6,007 nucleotides of DNA from NCBI GenBank assembly GCA_017959645.1, contig JAGDAE010000011.1, forward strand, positions 1 through 6,007. The letters are read 5' to 3'. Positions 1-4,820 of this stretch are shown piece after piece. Both the position numbers and the translations under genes were made by a program. Source of the stretch: Kiritimatiellia bacterium (lineage in GTDB: Bacteria > Verrucomicrobiota > Kiritimatiellia > RFP12 > UBA1067). A model generated the notes under the pieces. The model was not told where the DNA came from and made no database searches. It saw only the letters and a list, made by a program, of their open reading frames with translations. Numbering within the stretch: position 1 is the stretch's first letter; the number at the start of each line of letters is the position of its first letter.

Positions 1-23
1 GATAATTATATCAAAATTCCCCC

Positions 24-53
24 TTGCGCGACGACCGGAAAATATGATATACT
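24..53 (+). promoter_or_regulatory. Sigma70-like promoter of the tRNA-Asp/tRNA-Gln unit
   Basis: A -35-like TTGCGC (24-29) and a -10 TATACT (48-53) are separated by 18 bases. The predicted transcription start, about 60-61, lies some 15 bases before the tRNA-Asp gene at 76, a short leader typical of tRNA operons. The block CGGAAAATATGATATA (36-51), which ends inside the -10, recurs exactly at 2604-2619 in front of coaD, with TTGCG 12 bases upstream in both places. That recurrence at two sensible promoter positions is the main support. An alternative -10 reading is TATGAT (43-48). The start site is inferred. Confidence 0.7.
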
Positions 54-75
54 ATGTATCACTTTTCGGAGCAAC

Positions 76-152
76 GGGGTTGTGGCGCTAGGGGTTAGCG
101 CACTGGACTGTCGATCCGGGGGTTGCGGGTTCGAGCCCCGTCGACCCCGCCA
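76..152 (+). tRNA. tRNA-Asp (anticodon GTC), CCA encoded
   Basis: A full cloverleaf can be drawn. The acceptor stem GGGGTTG (76-82) pairs with CGACCCC (142-148), with one G-T wobble. The D stem is GCGC/GCGC (85-88, 98-101) with GGGG in the loop. The anticodon stem CTGGA/TCCGG (103-107, 115-119) holds the loop CTGTCGA, giving anticodon GTC at 110-112. The T stem is GCGGG/CCCGT (125-129, 137-141) with loop TTCGAGC. Discriminator G149 is the usual aspartate identity base, and CCA (150-152) is encoded. The gene is first in a tandem pair, 18 bases before tRNA-Gln, and has no intron. Confidence 0.97.
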
Positions 153-170
153 ATCCTGAAAAGTCGAGCT

Positions 171-244
171 TGCCTCGTGGTGTAATGGTAGCACCGCAGA
201 TTCTGATTCTGCTTGTTGGGGTTCGAGTCCCTGCGAGGCAACCA
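171..244 (+). tRNA. tRNA-Gln (anticodon CTG), CCA encoded
   Basis: The acceptor stem TGCCTCG (171-177) pairs perfectly with CGAGGCA (234-240). The D stem is GTGT/GCAC (180-183, 191-194) around a 7-base loop with GG. The anticodon stem GCAGA/TCTGC (196-200, 208-212) encloses TTCTGAT, giving anticodon CTG at 203-205, which reads CAG glutamine codons. The T stem is TGGGG/CCCTG (217-221, 229-233) with loop TTCGAGT. The first pair U1-A72 is the weak pair typical of tRNA-Gln. The discriminator is A241, and CCA (242-244) is encoded. The gene is likely co-transcribed with tRNA-Asp. The next protein gene begins only 23 bases after the CCA. Confidence 0.96.
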
Positions 245-267
245 TTGCGGATTCGCAGAAGATACAC

Positions 268-609
268 ATGATTCCAGAAACGGCAGAAAAACCCTTCAAG
301 TGCAAGATGTGCGGAGCGTGCTGCCGCATCAAGGACGGGATCGTGCGCGTCTCGGACGCGGAGATCGCGCGCATCGCGGCGTTTCTCGGAATGGACGAGG
401 CCGGGTTCATCGAGTGCGAAACCGATGTGGCGCCCGATCGCAAGAGCCTCGTTCTCAAAAGCCGTCCTGACGGTTCGTGCGCCTGGCTGACGGAGGCGAA
501 TCTCTGCCGCATCAATCCGGTCAAGCCCGGCAAATGCCGGACTTTTCCTTTCGAATGGACAAATCCCGACTCGTCGTCGGTCTGCCCCGCGCTTGCAGTG
601 CAATCGTGA
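268..609 (+). CDS. YkgJ-family cysteine-cluster protein (putative Fe-S or zinc binding)
   Basis: A 113-residue protein with the hallmark cluster CxxCxxCC at residues 12-19 (C12, C15, C18, C19). It then has C50, a C71-x8-C80 pair, and the family's C-terminal signature KPGKCRTFPFEW (86-97) with C90, ending in C106-P. Length and order fit the YkgJ/UPF0153 family of small cytoplasmic proteins thought to bind an Fe-S cluster or zinc; the biochemical role of the family is not settled. The ATG at 268 has a weak AGAAG (257-261) six bases upstream. It lies 23 bases after tRNA-Gln with no terminator or new promoter visible, so the mRNA is probably released by tRNA processing. The following gene starts about 22 bases after the stop at 609. 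Family assignment is firm; substrate and function are unknown. Confidence 0.88.
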   Translation: MIPETAEKPFKCKMCGACCRIKDGIVRVSDAEIARIAAFLGMDEAGFIECETDVAPDRKSLVLKSRPDGSCAWLTEANLCRINPVKPGKCRTFPFEWTNPDSSSVCPALAVQS

Positions 610-631
610 AAATCGCATTGGCGGCATGTGT

Positions 632-1855
632 ATGGATTCTGTGATCTTTTTCCTTCCGCTCGTGCTTATACTCTTGGCCGTCGTTTTCCGCAGATGGTTC
701 GTGGTCGTACCGGCGATTCTTTCGCTTGGAGTGTACTGGTCGGTCGGTATGATTACGATTGCGTTCGCGACTTTGCATTTCGGCGCGTATTTTCTGGCAT
801 GGAATCTTACTCTGCTCGGTGTCGCGTTGCTTCTGCTGAGGCTCGTCGTGCGCCGTCGCGCCCTAATCCGCATCGCTCTCGTGCTGATGCTGTCCATGCC
901 TGCAGCCATTTGCTGCTGCCGCTCCTACGACTGGTGGACGAAGGAGCGCTTCGCCGCGCTTGAAAACAGAGTCGATTGGAACGATTTCAAGCCGTTCGCT
1001 CCCGGCAACCGGCTTGTGCAGGTCGAGGCGGATGAGTCGTCCCGCTTCGTTGCGGACGAGCCGGTTCCCGTGGTTTCGTGCGCATATGCCCTGTATCCTG
1101 TCGGTGCGGCGGCCGTGCAGGCTCTCGGCTCGCAGGAATCGTCTCCGGTAGTCAGACCCGACAGCTCGCCGCAGGCATATTCATCGCTCTTGGGCGATGG
1201 TGGCACGCTCGTGCTCGCGCTCGCGCCTTCGGCGGATCAGATGGCGGCGGCGGAGAAGAACGGGCTCGAGTACGAACTTACGCCGGTAGCGCTGGACGCG
1301 TTCGTGTTTTTCGTACCGACGACGAATCCGGTCGATTCGCTGACGGGCGAGCAGGTGCGCGGAATCTATTCGGGGCGCATCAAGTCGTGGCGTGAGCTCG
1401 GTGTTGATCTGGACGCGAAACTCGTCCCCTACCAGCGCAACAAGGGCAGCGGAAGCCAGACCGCGCTCGAGCGGATCATGGGCGAAGTGCCGGTCGTGGA
1501 TCCGGTCAAGGAGGATCGTCGCGGCGGCATGGGCGGAATCGTCAGCGCAGTCGCGGACTACCGCAACCGACCGGGCGCGATCGGATTCTCGTTCCGCTAC
1601 TACATGGAGGAGCTTGTCAAGGAGAAGAATGTCAAGATACTGAAGATCGACGGCGTCGAGCCGACCGTCGAGAACATCCGTTCCGGGGCATATCCGTTCA
1701 TCGAAACGGCATATGTCGTCACGGTCGGCAAACGGACGGAGAATATGCGCCGGCTGGCCGATTTTCTCGTTTCGAGCACCGGACGCGAACTCGTCGATCG
1801 GACAGGATACGTCGCGCCAAACGACTGCGAAAAGGCGAAAAGGGTTGTGCGGTAA
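632..1855 (+). CDS. Membrane-anchored PstS-like phosphate-type substrate-binding protein
   Basis: From the ATG at 632 the product has 407 residues. The first ~96 are strongly hydrophobic and read as four membrane segments (about 4-19, 22-44, 46-72, 78-96). Arginines R20-R21, R70 and R74-R76 sit at alternate loops. By the positive-inside rule this puts the C-terminal ~310 residues outside the membrane. That part resembles PstS/PBP-like domains: NPVDSLTGEQVRGIYSGRI from residue 232, a WRELG motif, GSGS at 272-275 (a phosphate-contact region in PstS), then a GAIGFSFRYY segment and a C-terminal helix region. No lipobox or cleavable signal is evident, and no pstC, pstA or pstB genes are adjacent. 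In-frame alternative starts are ATG 626 and TTG 593; TTG 593 would overlap the previous gene by 17 bases. GGCGG (620-624) seven bases before 632 weakly favours 632. The fold is likely; the ligand is inferred. Confidence 0.8.
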   Translation: MDSVIFFLPLVLILLAVVFRRWFVVVPAILSLGVYWSVGMITIAFATLHFGAYFLAWNLTLLGVALLLLRLVVRRRALIRIALVLMLSMPAAICCCRSYDWWTKERFAALENRVDWNDFKPFAPGNRLVQVEADESSRFVADEPVPVVSCAYALYPVGAAAVQALGSQESSPVVRPDSSPQAYSSLLGDGGTLVLALAPSADQMAAAEKNGLEYELTPVALDAFVFFVPTTNPVDSLTGEQVRGIYSGRIKSWRELGVDLDAKLVPYQRNKGSGSQTALERIMGEVPVVDPVKEDRRGGMGGIVSAVADYRNRPGAIGFSFRYYMEELVKEKNVKILKIDGVEPTVENIRSGAYPFIETAYVVTVGKRTENMRRLADFLVSSTGRELVDRTGYVAPNDCEKAKRVVR

Positions 1856-1941
1856 AGTTGTCGATGTGGAAAATGCTCCGGTGCCGACAACCAGCTGCTT
1901 CGGACATGCTTGAAAACATCTGAGGGTTTTCGGGAAACAAT

Positions 1942-2018
1942 AGGGGGGCGGCGAATTCATCCGAGGCCTTCCGGCGTTTTATAAGGGGGGCGAGGTTCTC
2001 CAAGGGGGTGCCGAATTC
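1942..2018. repeat. G-rich imperfect direct repeats with GAATTC
   Basis: Three G tracts occur at 1943-1948, 1985-1990 and 2004-2008, each preceded by A or AA. The first and third continue into a shared end: A-G6-CGG-CGAATTC (1942-1958) and A-G5-TGC-CGAATTC (2003-2018), so the two GAATTC sites lie exactly 60 bases apart. CCGAATTCGG (2011-2020) is a perfect 10-base palindrome. I recognise no repeat family. The stretch 1856-2111 otherwise shows no credible gene and no convincing terminator. Confidence 0.35.
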
Positions 2019-2111
2019 GGTGGGGCGGACTTGAAAATCCCGTGCGGCGGACATCCCCGTGTGCCGGAAGCGGTACGACGGCTGGCGGAAGACCCTGTAA
2101 TGGCGGCTTTT

Positions 2112-2282
2112 GAGTGCTACCATCCACTCGAAAAAGTCCATGGTTGCACTCGGAAAAGTCCAAGGTTGGACTCGGCGGAGTGCATAGTTGCACTTCGGAA
2201 AGTGCATAGTTCCACTTTCAAAAGTGCATGGTTGGACTTTTCAAAGTGCAAGGTTGCGCTTTTTCTGCGCCATTGCGGCACT
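2112..2282. repeat. Array of short inverted repeats with an exact 22-bp period
   Basis: Seven units begin at 2113, 2135, 2157, 2179, 2201, 2223 and 2245, exactly 22 bases apart. Each is a 16-base dyad, AGT(C/G)C - A(T/A)(G/A)GTT - (G/C)(C/G)ACT, with a 6-base spacer often resembling CGGAAA. The first unit is inverted: its complement reads AGTGG-ATGGTA-GCACT. Both arms change together between unit 3 (AGTCC...GGACT) and unit 4 (AGTGC...GCACT); units 2, 5 and 6 carry mixed arms. Unit 7 has GCGCT as its right arm and runs into TTTTT. A decayed eighth unit keeps only GCACT (2278-2282), still in register. The period is not a multiple of three, so the array is not coding. It could be iteron-like protein-binding sites about two helical turns apart, a chain of RNA hairpins, or a mobile intergenic repeat. 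Confidence 0.85.
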
Positions 2283-2320
2283 GTTCCGACGCGCTTTTGG
2301 CGGCTGGCGTCCGTATGAGG

Positions 2321-2379
2321 TCAATGCGCATTGAGGGGGTATGTCAATGCGCATTGACGGGGGTGGGAATGCGCATTGA
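2321..2379. repeat. Three tandem copies of palindrome TCAATGCGCATTGA
   Basis: Copy 1 (2321-2334) is a perfect 14-base palindrome. Copy 2 extends to the perfect 16-base GTCAATGCGCATTGAC (2343-2358). Copy 3 (2366-2379) keeps AATGCGCATTGA but has GG in place of the left TC. Centres are 23 and 22 bases apart, close to two helical turns, and copies 1 and 2 are each followed by a G4-G5 spacer. This is the usual look of a tandem operator or nucleoprotein site bound by a dimeric protein. No regulator is recognisable from the sequence. The last copy ends about 210 bases before the -35 of the coaD promoter. Confidence 0.75.
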
Positions 2380-2455
2380 CACCACCCACCTATCCGCATC
2401 CTCAAAATCGCACTTGGTTTTGAACGGGAAGAAATGATGCACTATCTGTGTCTGA

Positions 2456-2577
2456 CCCGGGCAAAGGACCGGGGAGACGACAGCGGGAGAGCAGCGAGAC
2501 TGTCGGGGAATGCCGATGTTTCTTGCGGCGCGACGGGCGGGGTAGCCGGTGCATCCCCGGAAACCGCGACACCCGGC
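2456..2577 (+). other. GC-rich stretch able to fold into four successive hairpins (candidate structured RNA)
   Basis: Four stems follow one another: CCCGG/CCGGG (2456-2460, 2469-2473); CGACAG/CTGTCG (2478-2483, 2500-2505); GCCG/CGGC (2512-2515, 2526-2529); and GCCGGTG paired with CACCCGGC with one bulged C (2545-2551, 2570-2577), enclosing a small CGG-AAA-CCG hairpin. A weak promoter candidate, TTGAAC (2420-2425), 17 bases, TATCTG (2443-2448), lies upstream. It matches no riboswitch or housekeeping RNA that I know. In such GC-rich DNA, chance stems are common, so this is only a candidate. It lies upstream of the coaD promoter and so would not be part of the coaD mRNA leader. Confidence 0.2.
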
Positions 2578-2589
2578 GGGGGGGGGGGG
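2578..2589 (+). repeat. Homopolymer run of 12 G
   Basis: Twelve consecutive G residues stand two bases before the -35 element of the coaD promoter. Long G runs are prone to slipped-strand length changes, so this tract might vary between cells. Length errors in sequencing are also frequent here, so the exact count is uncertain. Confidence 0.9.
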
Positions 2590-2591
2590 TA

Positions 2592-2621
2592 TTGCGGCGC
2601 AGGCGGAAAATATGATATAAT
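2592..2621 (+). promoter_or_regulatory. Sigma70-like promoter of the coaD-leuS operon
   Basis: The -35-like TTGCGG (2592-2597) and the perfect -10 TATAAT (2616-2621) are separated by 18 bases, the same layout as the tRNA promoter at 24-53. The two share the exact 16-base block CGGAAAATATGATATA (here 2604-2619). Only seven bases separate the end of the -10 from the ATG at 2629, so the predicted transcript begins at or next to the start codon. No other promoter is seen before the genes that follow. Confidence 0.8.
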
Positions 2622-2628
2622 ACTACCT

Positions 2629-3126
2629 ATGGCAACGACTATGGCCGTATATCCGGGCACTTTCGACCCGATGACGCTGGGGCACTTCGATCTCATCAAG
2701 AGATCGGCGGCGCTCTACGGCCGGCTTGTCGTCGCCGTAGCCGCCTCGAGCGCCAAGGAAGGTGCGCTTTTCACGCTCGCGGAACGGGTGGAGATGATTC
2801 GCGAAGACGTGGCGAAAGCGGGGCTTTCGAATGTGGAAGTGAAGGTGCTGGACACGTTGCTGGTCGATTTTTGTCGGCGCGAGGGGGCCAGCGTCGTCAT
2901 TCGCGGGGTCAGGGTGTACAGCGATTTTGAGTACGAGTTCCAGATGGCGCTGACCAACCGCAGGATGGCGCCGGAGATCGAGACTCTGTTCATGATGCCG
3001 AGCGAGCATCTGTCGTATGTCACGGCCTCGACGGTGAGGGAGATCGCCAGATACGGCGGGGATACGGCGCCGTTCGTGACCGAAGCGGTGCAGAAACGCC
3101 TTTTGGACCGGGAGAATGGAAGATAG
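2629..3126 (+). CDS. coaD: Phosphopantetheine adenylyltransferase
   Basis: A 165-residue enzyme of the nucleotidyltransferase fold. It transfers AMP from ATP to 4'-phosphopantetheine, giving dephospho-CoA, the penultimate step of CoA synthesis in the cytoplasm. The N terminus carries the nucleotide-binding signature PGTFDPMTLGH (9-19, with T16-x-G-H19). VIRGVR (90-95) is followed by SDFEYEFQMALTNRRM (98-113), and YVTASTVREIARYGGD (130-145) is the family's C-terminal loop. Length matches the usual ~160 residues. The frame stays open upstream to ATG 2434, but that would add 65 low-complexity residues across the promoter and G run, so it is rejected. ATG 2641 is an alternative start and leaves the family's usual MAVYPGTFDP beginning. 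Neither has a Shine-Dalgarno, and the -10 position suggests a leaderless mRNA from 2629. It heads the operon and overlaps the next gene by 11 bases. Confidence 0.95.
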   Translation: MATTMAVYPGTFDPMTLGHFDLIKRSAALYGRLVVAVAASSAKEGALFTLAERVEMIREDVAKAGLSNVEVKVLDTLLVDFCRREGASVVIRGVRVYSDFEYEFQMALTNRRMAPEIETLFMMPSEHLSYVTASTVREIARYGGDTAPFVTEAVQKRLLDRENGR

Positions 3127-3565
3127 ACTGGTGATCGACGTTTCCCGGCTCGCCCCCGAGGGCGAAAGGATCGCCGGAGAGGTCGACTGCATCGGCCTCG
3201 ACGAGGAGTTCGTGAAGCCGTTCGGCGGCGTCAGGTACGATCTTTTCGCGCAATGCTTCGGCACGGAGCTGCTGGTGCGCGGCTCGCTGGAGCAGGATTT
3301 CGACCTGGTCTGCAGCAGGTGCGGGGGCGACTTCGACGATACGGTCAGGGTCGAGGATTTCACGGCGTCGATCGACGCCGGCGAAGACGCGCGCGAAGTC
3401 GACATCACCAGCGAGCTGCGAGACAGCGTCATACTCGCTTTGCCGAACTACCCGGTCTGTTCCGAGGCCTGCCCGGGGGTCGAACGGAAGCAAAAACCGA
3501 TTTCCGACGACAGATGGAACGTTCTCGACAGTTTGAAACAAGAAGGAGGAAAAGCAAATGGCTAG
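3116..3565 (+). CDS. yceD: DUF177 (YceD-type) protein
   Basis: A 149-residue acidic protein of the DUF177/YceD family, which is almost always found directly before rpmF. Family members are linked to large-subunit rRNA accumulation and ribosome assembly, but the mechanism is not settled. The typical paired cysteines are present: C66-x2-C69 in LVCSRCGGDF, and C115-x3-C119 in NYPVCSEACPGV. The family's usual C-terminal tryptophan region appears as DDRWNVLDSL (131-140). The further CPxCG-type cysteine pair of some members is absent. Two starts are possible: ATG 3116, which overlaps coaD and has GGAG only one base upstream, and GTG 3131, which has GGAAG (3118-3122) eight bases upstream and lies just after the coaD stop. 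The 3' end overlaps rpmF by 8 bases. Family call is confident; the start is open. Confidence 0.85.
   Translation: MEDRLVIDVSRLAPEGERIAGEVDCIGLDEEFVKPFGGVRYDLFAQCFGTELLVRGSLEQDFDLVCSRCGGDFDDTVRVEDFTASIDAGEDAREVDITSELRDSVILALPNYPVCSEACPGVERKQKPISDDRWNVLDSLKQEGGKANG
3543..3549 (+). promoter_or_regulatory. Perfect Shine-Dalgarno of rpmF
   Basis: AAGGAGG stands eight bases before the rpmF ATG at 3558 and lies inside the last codons of the DUF177 gene. It is the only full-strength ribosome binding site in the window, which fits the need for high L32 output from an otherwise modestly translated operon. Confidence 0.9.
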
Positions 3566-3740
3566 TCCCAAGAACCGTGTGTCCAAGCGCCGCAAACGCG
3601 AGCGCGTAGCTTCGCTCGAGAAGGCGATTCTCGCCGAGACGGCAACCTGTCCCGCGTGCGGGGCGGCGATCCGCTCGCACCGCGCCTGCCCGAAGTGCGG
3701 CACGTACAAGGGCCGCAAAGTCGTCGCCGCCAAGGCGTAA
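3558..3740 (+). CDS. rpmF: 50S ribosomal protein L32 (zinc-ribbon form)
   Basis: A 60-residue, very basic protein of the large ribosomal subunit. It begins MASPKNRVSKRRKRER, the positively charged tail that enters rRNA. It then carries a zinc ribbon with C31-x2-C34 and C44-x2-C47 in the pattern CPACG...HRACPKCG, and ends in the family's GRKV segment. All four cysteines are present, so this is the zinc-binding form rather than the cysteine-free paralogue. The start is fixed by the perfect AAGGAGG upstream. The gene overlaps the DUF177 stop by 8 bases and is followed after 24 bases by plsX, the arrangement seen in many bacteria. It is likely transcribed from the coaD promoter at 2592-2621. Confidence 0.96.
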   Translation: MASPKNRVSKRRKRERVASLEKAILAETATCPACGAAIRSHRACPKCGTYKGRKVVAAKA

Positions 3741-3764
3741 CGTCTTCGCAACGGGGTCGCACCC

Positions 3765-4820
3765 ATGACGCGAATTGCCCTTGATGCGATGGGGGGCGAC
3801 TACGCCCCCGGCGAAATCACAGTCGGCGCGGTCGAAGCGGCGGTCGGCATAAAGGACGTCAAGATACTTCTTGTCGGCCAGATGGCGGCCATACAGGCCG
3901 AAATCGACAAGATGCCGAAGGAGCTGAAGACGTCCGCGCAGCGTGCCATCGAACGCGGACTGCTGGAGATAATCCATGCGCCCGACGTGGCGGAGATGGA
4001 CGAATCGCCGGTCGAGGCGGTCAAGAAGAAGAAAGACTGCTCGATCAACGTCGCGATGCGGCTGGTGAAGGAAAAACGCGCCGACGTGTTCGTTTCGGCC
4101 GGCAACTCCGGCGCGGTGGCGACCAGCGCCATTCTCACGCTCGGGCGCATACCCGGCGTGAAAAGGCCGGCGATCGCGACCGTGATGCCAAACCGCAACC
4201 CCAAACGCCCGCTGATGGTGCTCGACGCCGGCGCCAACATGGACTGCCATCCCGAATGGCTCGTGCAGTTCGCGATCATGGGCAACGCATATTCGAAGGC
4301 GGTCCTGAAACGCGGGGTTCCGGCGGTCGGGCTTGTCTCGATCGGCACCGAGGATTGCAAGGGCAACGAGATGACGAAGGCGACCTTCCCGCTTCTGAAG
4401 GAGGTCAAAGACATCAATTTCGTCGGCAACATCGAGGGCAAGGATCTGTACAAGGGCCATATCGACGTCGCGGTGTGCGACGGATTCGTCGGGAACGTGG
4501 TTCTCAAGACGACCGAGTCGATCGCCAAGGCGATAGTCTACTGGCTCAGGAAAGAGTGCTTCAAAGGTCCCTTGAGAATCCTCGGCGCGCTTCTGCTGAA
4601 AGGGGCGTTCCGCGCGCTCAAGAAGCAGCTCGACCCGGAGATCTACGGGGGCGCGCCGCTGCTCGGCGTTCCCGGCGCCGTGATCATCGGGCACGGCAGC
4701 TCTTCGCACAAGGCGATATACTATGCCGTAAAAGCCGGCGTCGCTGCGGCGACCAACGACGTGTCGGGGCTTATCCAGAAAGCGATCGCCGTCCACGCCG
4801 AGGACCGCAAGCAGCAATGA
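3765..4820 (+). CDS. plsX: Phosphate acyltransferase PlsX
   Basis: A 351-residue enzyme that converts acyl-ACP and phosphate to acyl-phosphate, which the membrane acyltransferase PlsY then uses to acylate glycerol-3-phosphate in phospholipid synthesis. Family motifs in order are DAMGGDYAPG (7-16), SAGNSGA (111-117), a VLDAGANMDCHPEWLVQFA stretch, SIGTEDCKGNE, the VCDGFVGNVVLK stretch, and YGGAPLLGVPG (from 294) followed by GHGSS. Length is normal for the family, and no membrane segment is expected because PlsX is a peripheral protein. The start at ATG 3765 gives the usual MTRIALDAMGGD; only a weak GGGGT (3753-3757) lies upstream. The stop overlaps the leuS start as ATGA, so leuS is probably translationally coupled. 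fabH, a common next gene after plsX, is not here. Confidence 0.97.
   Translation: MTRIALDAMGGDYAPGEITVGAVEAAVGIKDVKILLVGQMAAIQAEIDKMPKELKTSAQRAIERGLLEIIHAPDVAEMDESPVEAVKKKKDCSINVAMRLVKEKRADVFVSAGNSGAVATSAILTLGRIPGVKRPAIATVMPNRNPKRPLMVLDAGANMDCHPEWLVQFAIMGNAYSKAVLKRGVPAVGLVSIGTEDCKGNEMTKATFPLLKEVKDINFVGNIEGKDLYKGHIDVAVCDGFVGNVVLKTTESIAKAIVYWLRKECFKGPLRILGALLLKGAFRALKKQLDPEIYGGAPLLGVPGAVIIGHGSSSHKAIYYAVKAGVAAATNDVSGLIQKAIAVHAEDRKQQ

Noticed and set aside
1912..1931. Terminator after the PstS-like gene: GAAAAC paired with GTTTTC
   Set aside because: A six-pair, mostly A-T stem with an eight-base loop and no following T run (the next bases are GGGAAAC). Too weak to call.
1719..2207. Minus-strand open frame of 162 residues covering the end of the PstS-like gene and part of the repeat array
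   Set aside because: It runs antisense through a solid gene and then through an array with a 22-base period, which is not a multiple of three. Its peptide has no family features. The same holds for the other open frames at 1957-2437.
2112..2260. CIRCE/HrcA operators, because GAGTGC and GCACTC occur
   Set aside because: CIRCE has GCACTC first and GAGTGC second around nine bases. Here the arm order is opposite, the gap is six bases, and no heat-shock gene is near.
2112..2282. CRISPR array
   Set aside because: The 22-base unit is itself a dyad with only six-base spacers that are not unique 30-40-base sequences, and there are no cas genes.
2434..2628. N-terminal extension of CoaD from ATG 2434 or 2437, which has a GGGAAG just upstream
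   Set aside because: It would add 65 low-complexity residues, including a glycine run from the G12 tract and a segment from the promoter itself. CoaD proteins begin directly before the YPGTFDP motif.
4711..4725. Promoter-like GATATACTATG inside plsX, matching the -10 region at 24-53
   Set aside because: It encodes conserved residues (AIYYA) of PlsX, lacks the upstream CGGAAAAT block and a -35, and no gene starts nearby.
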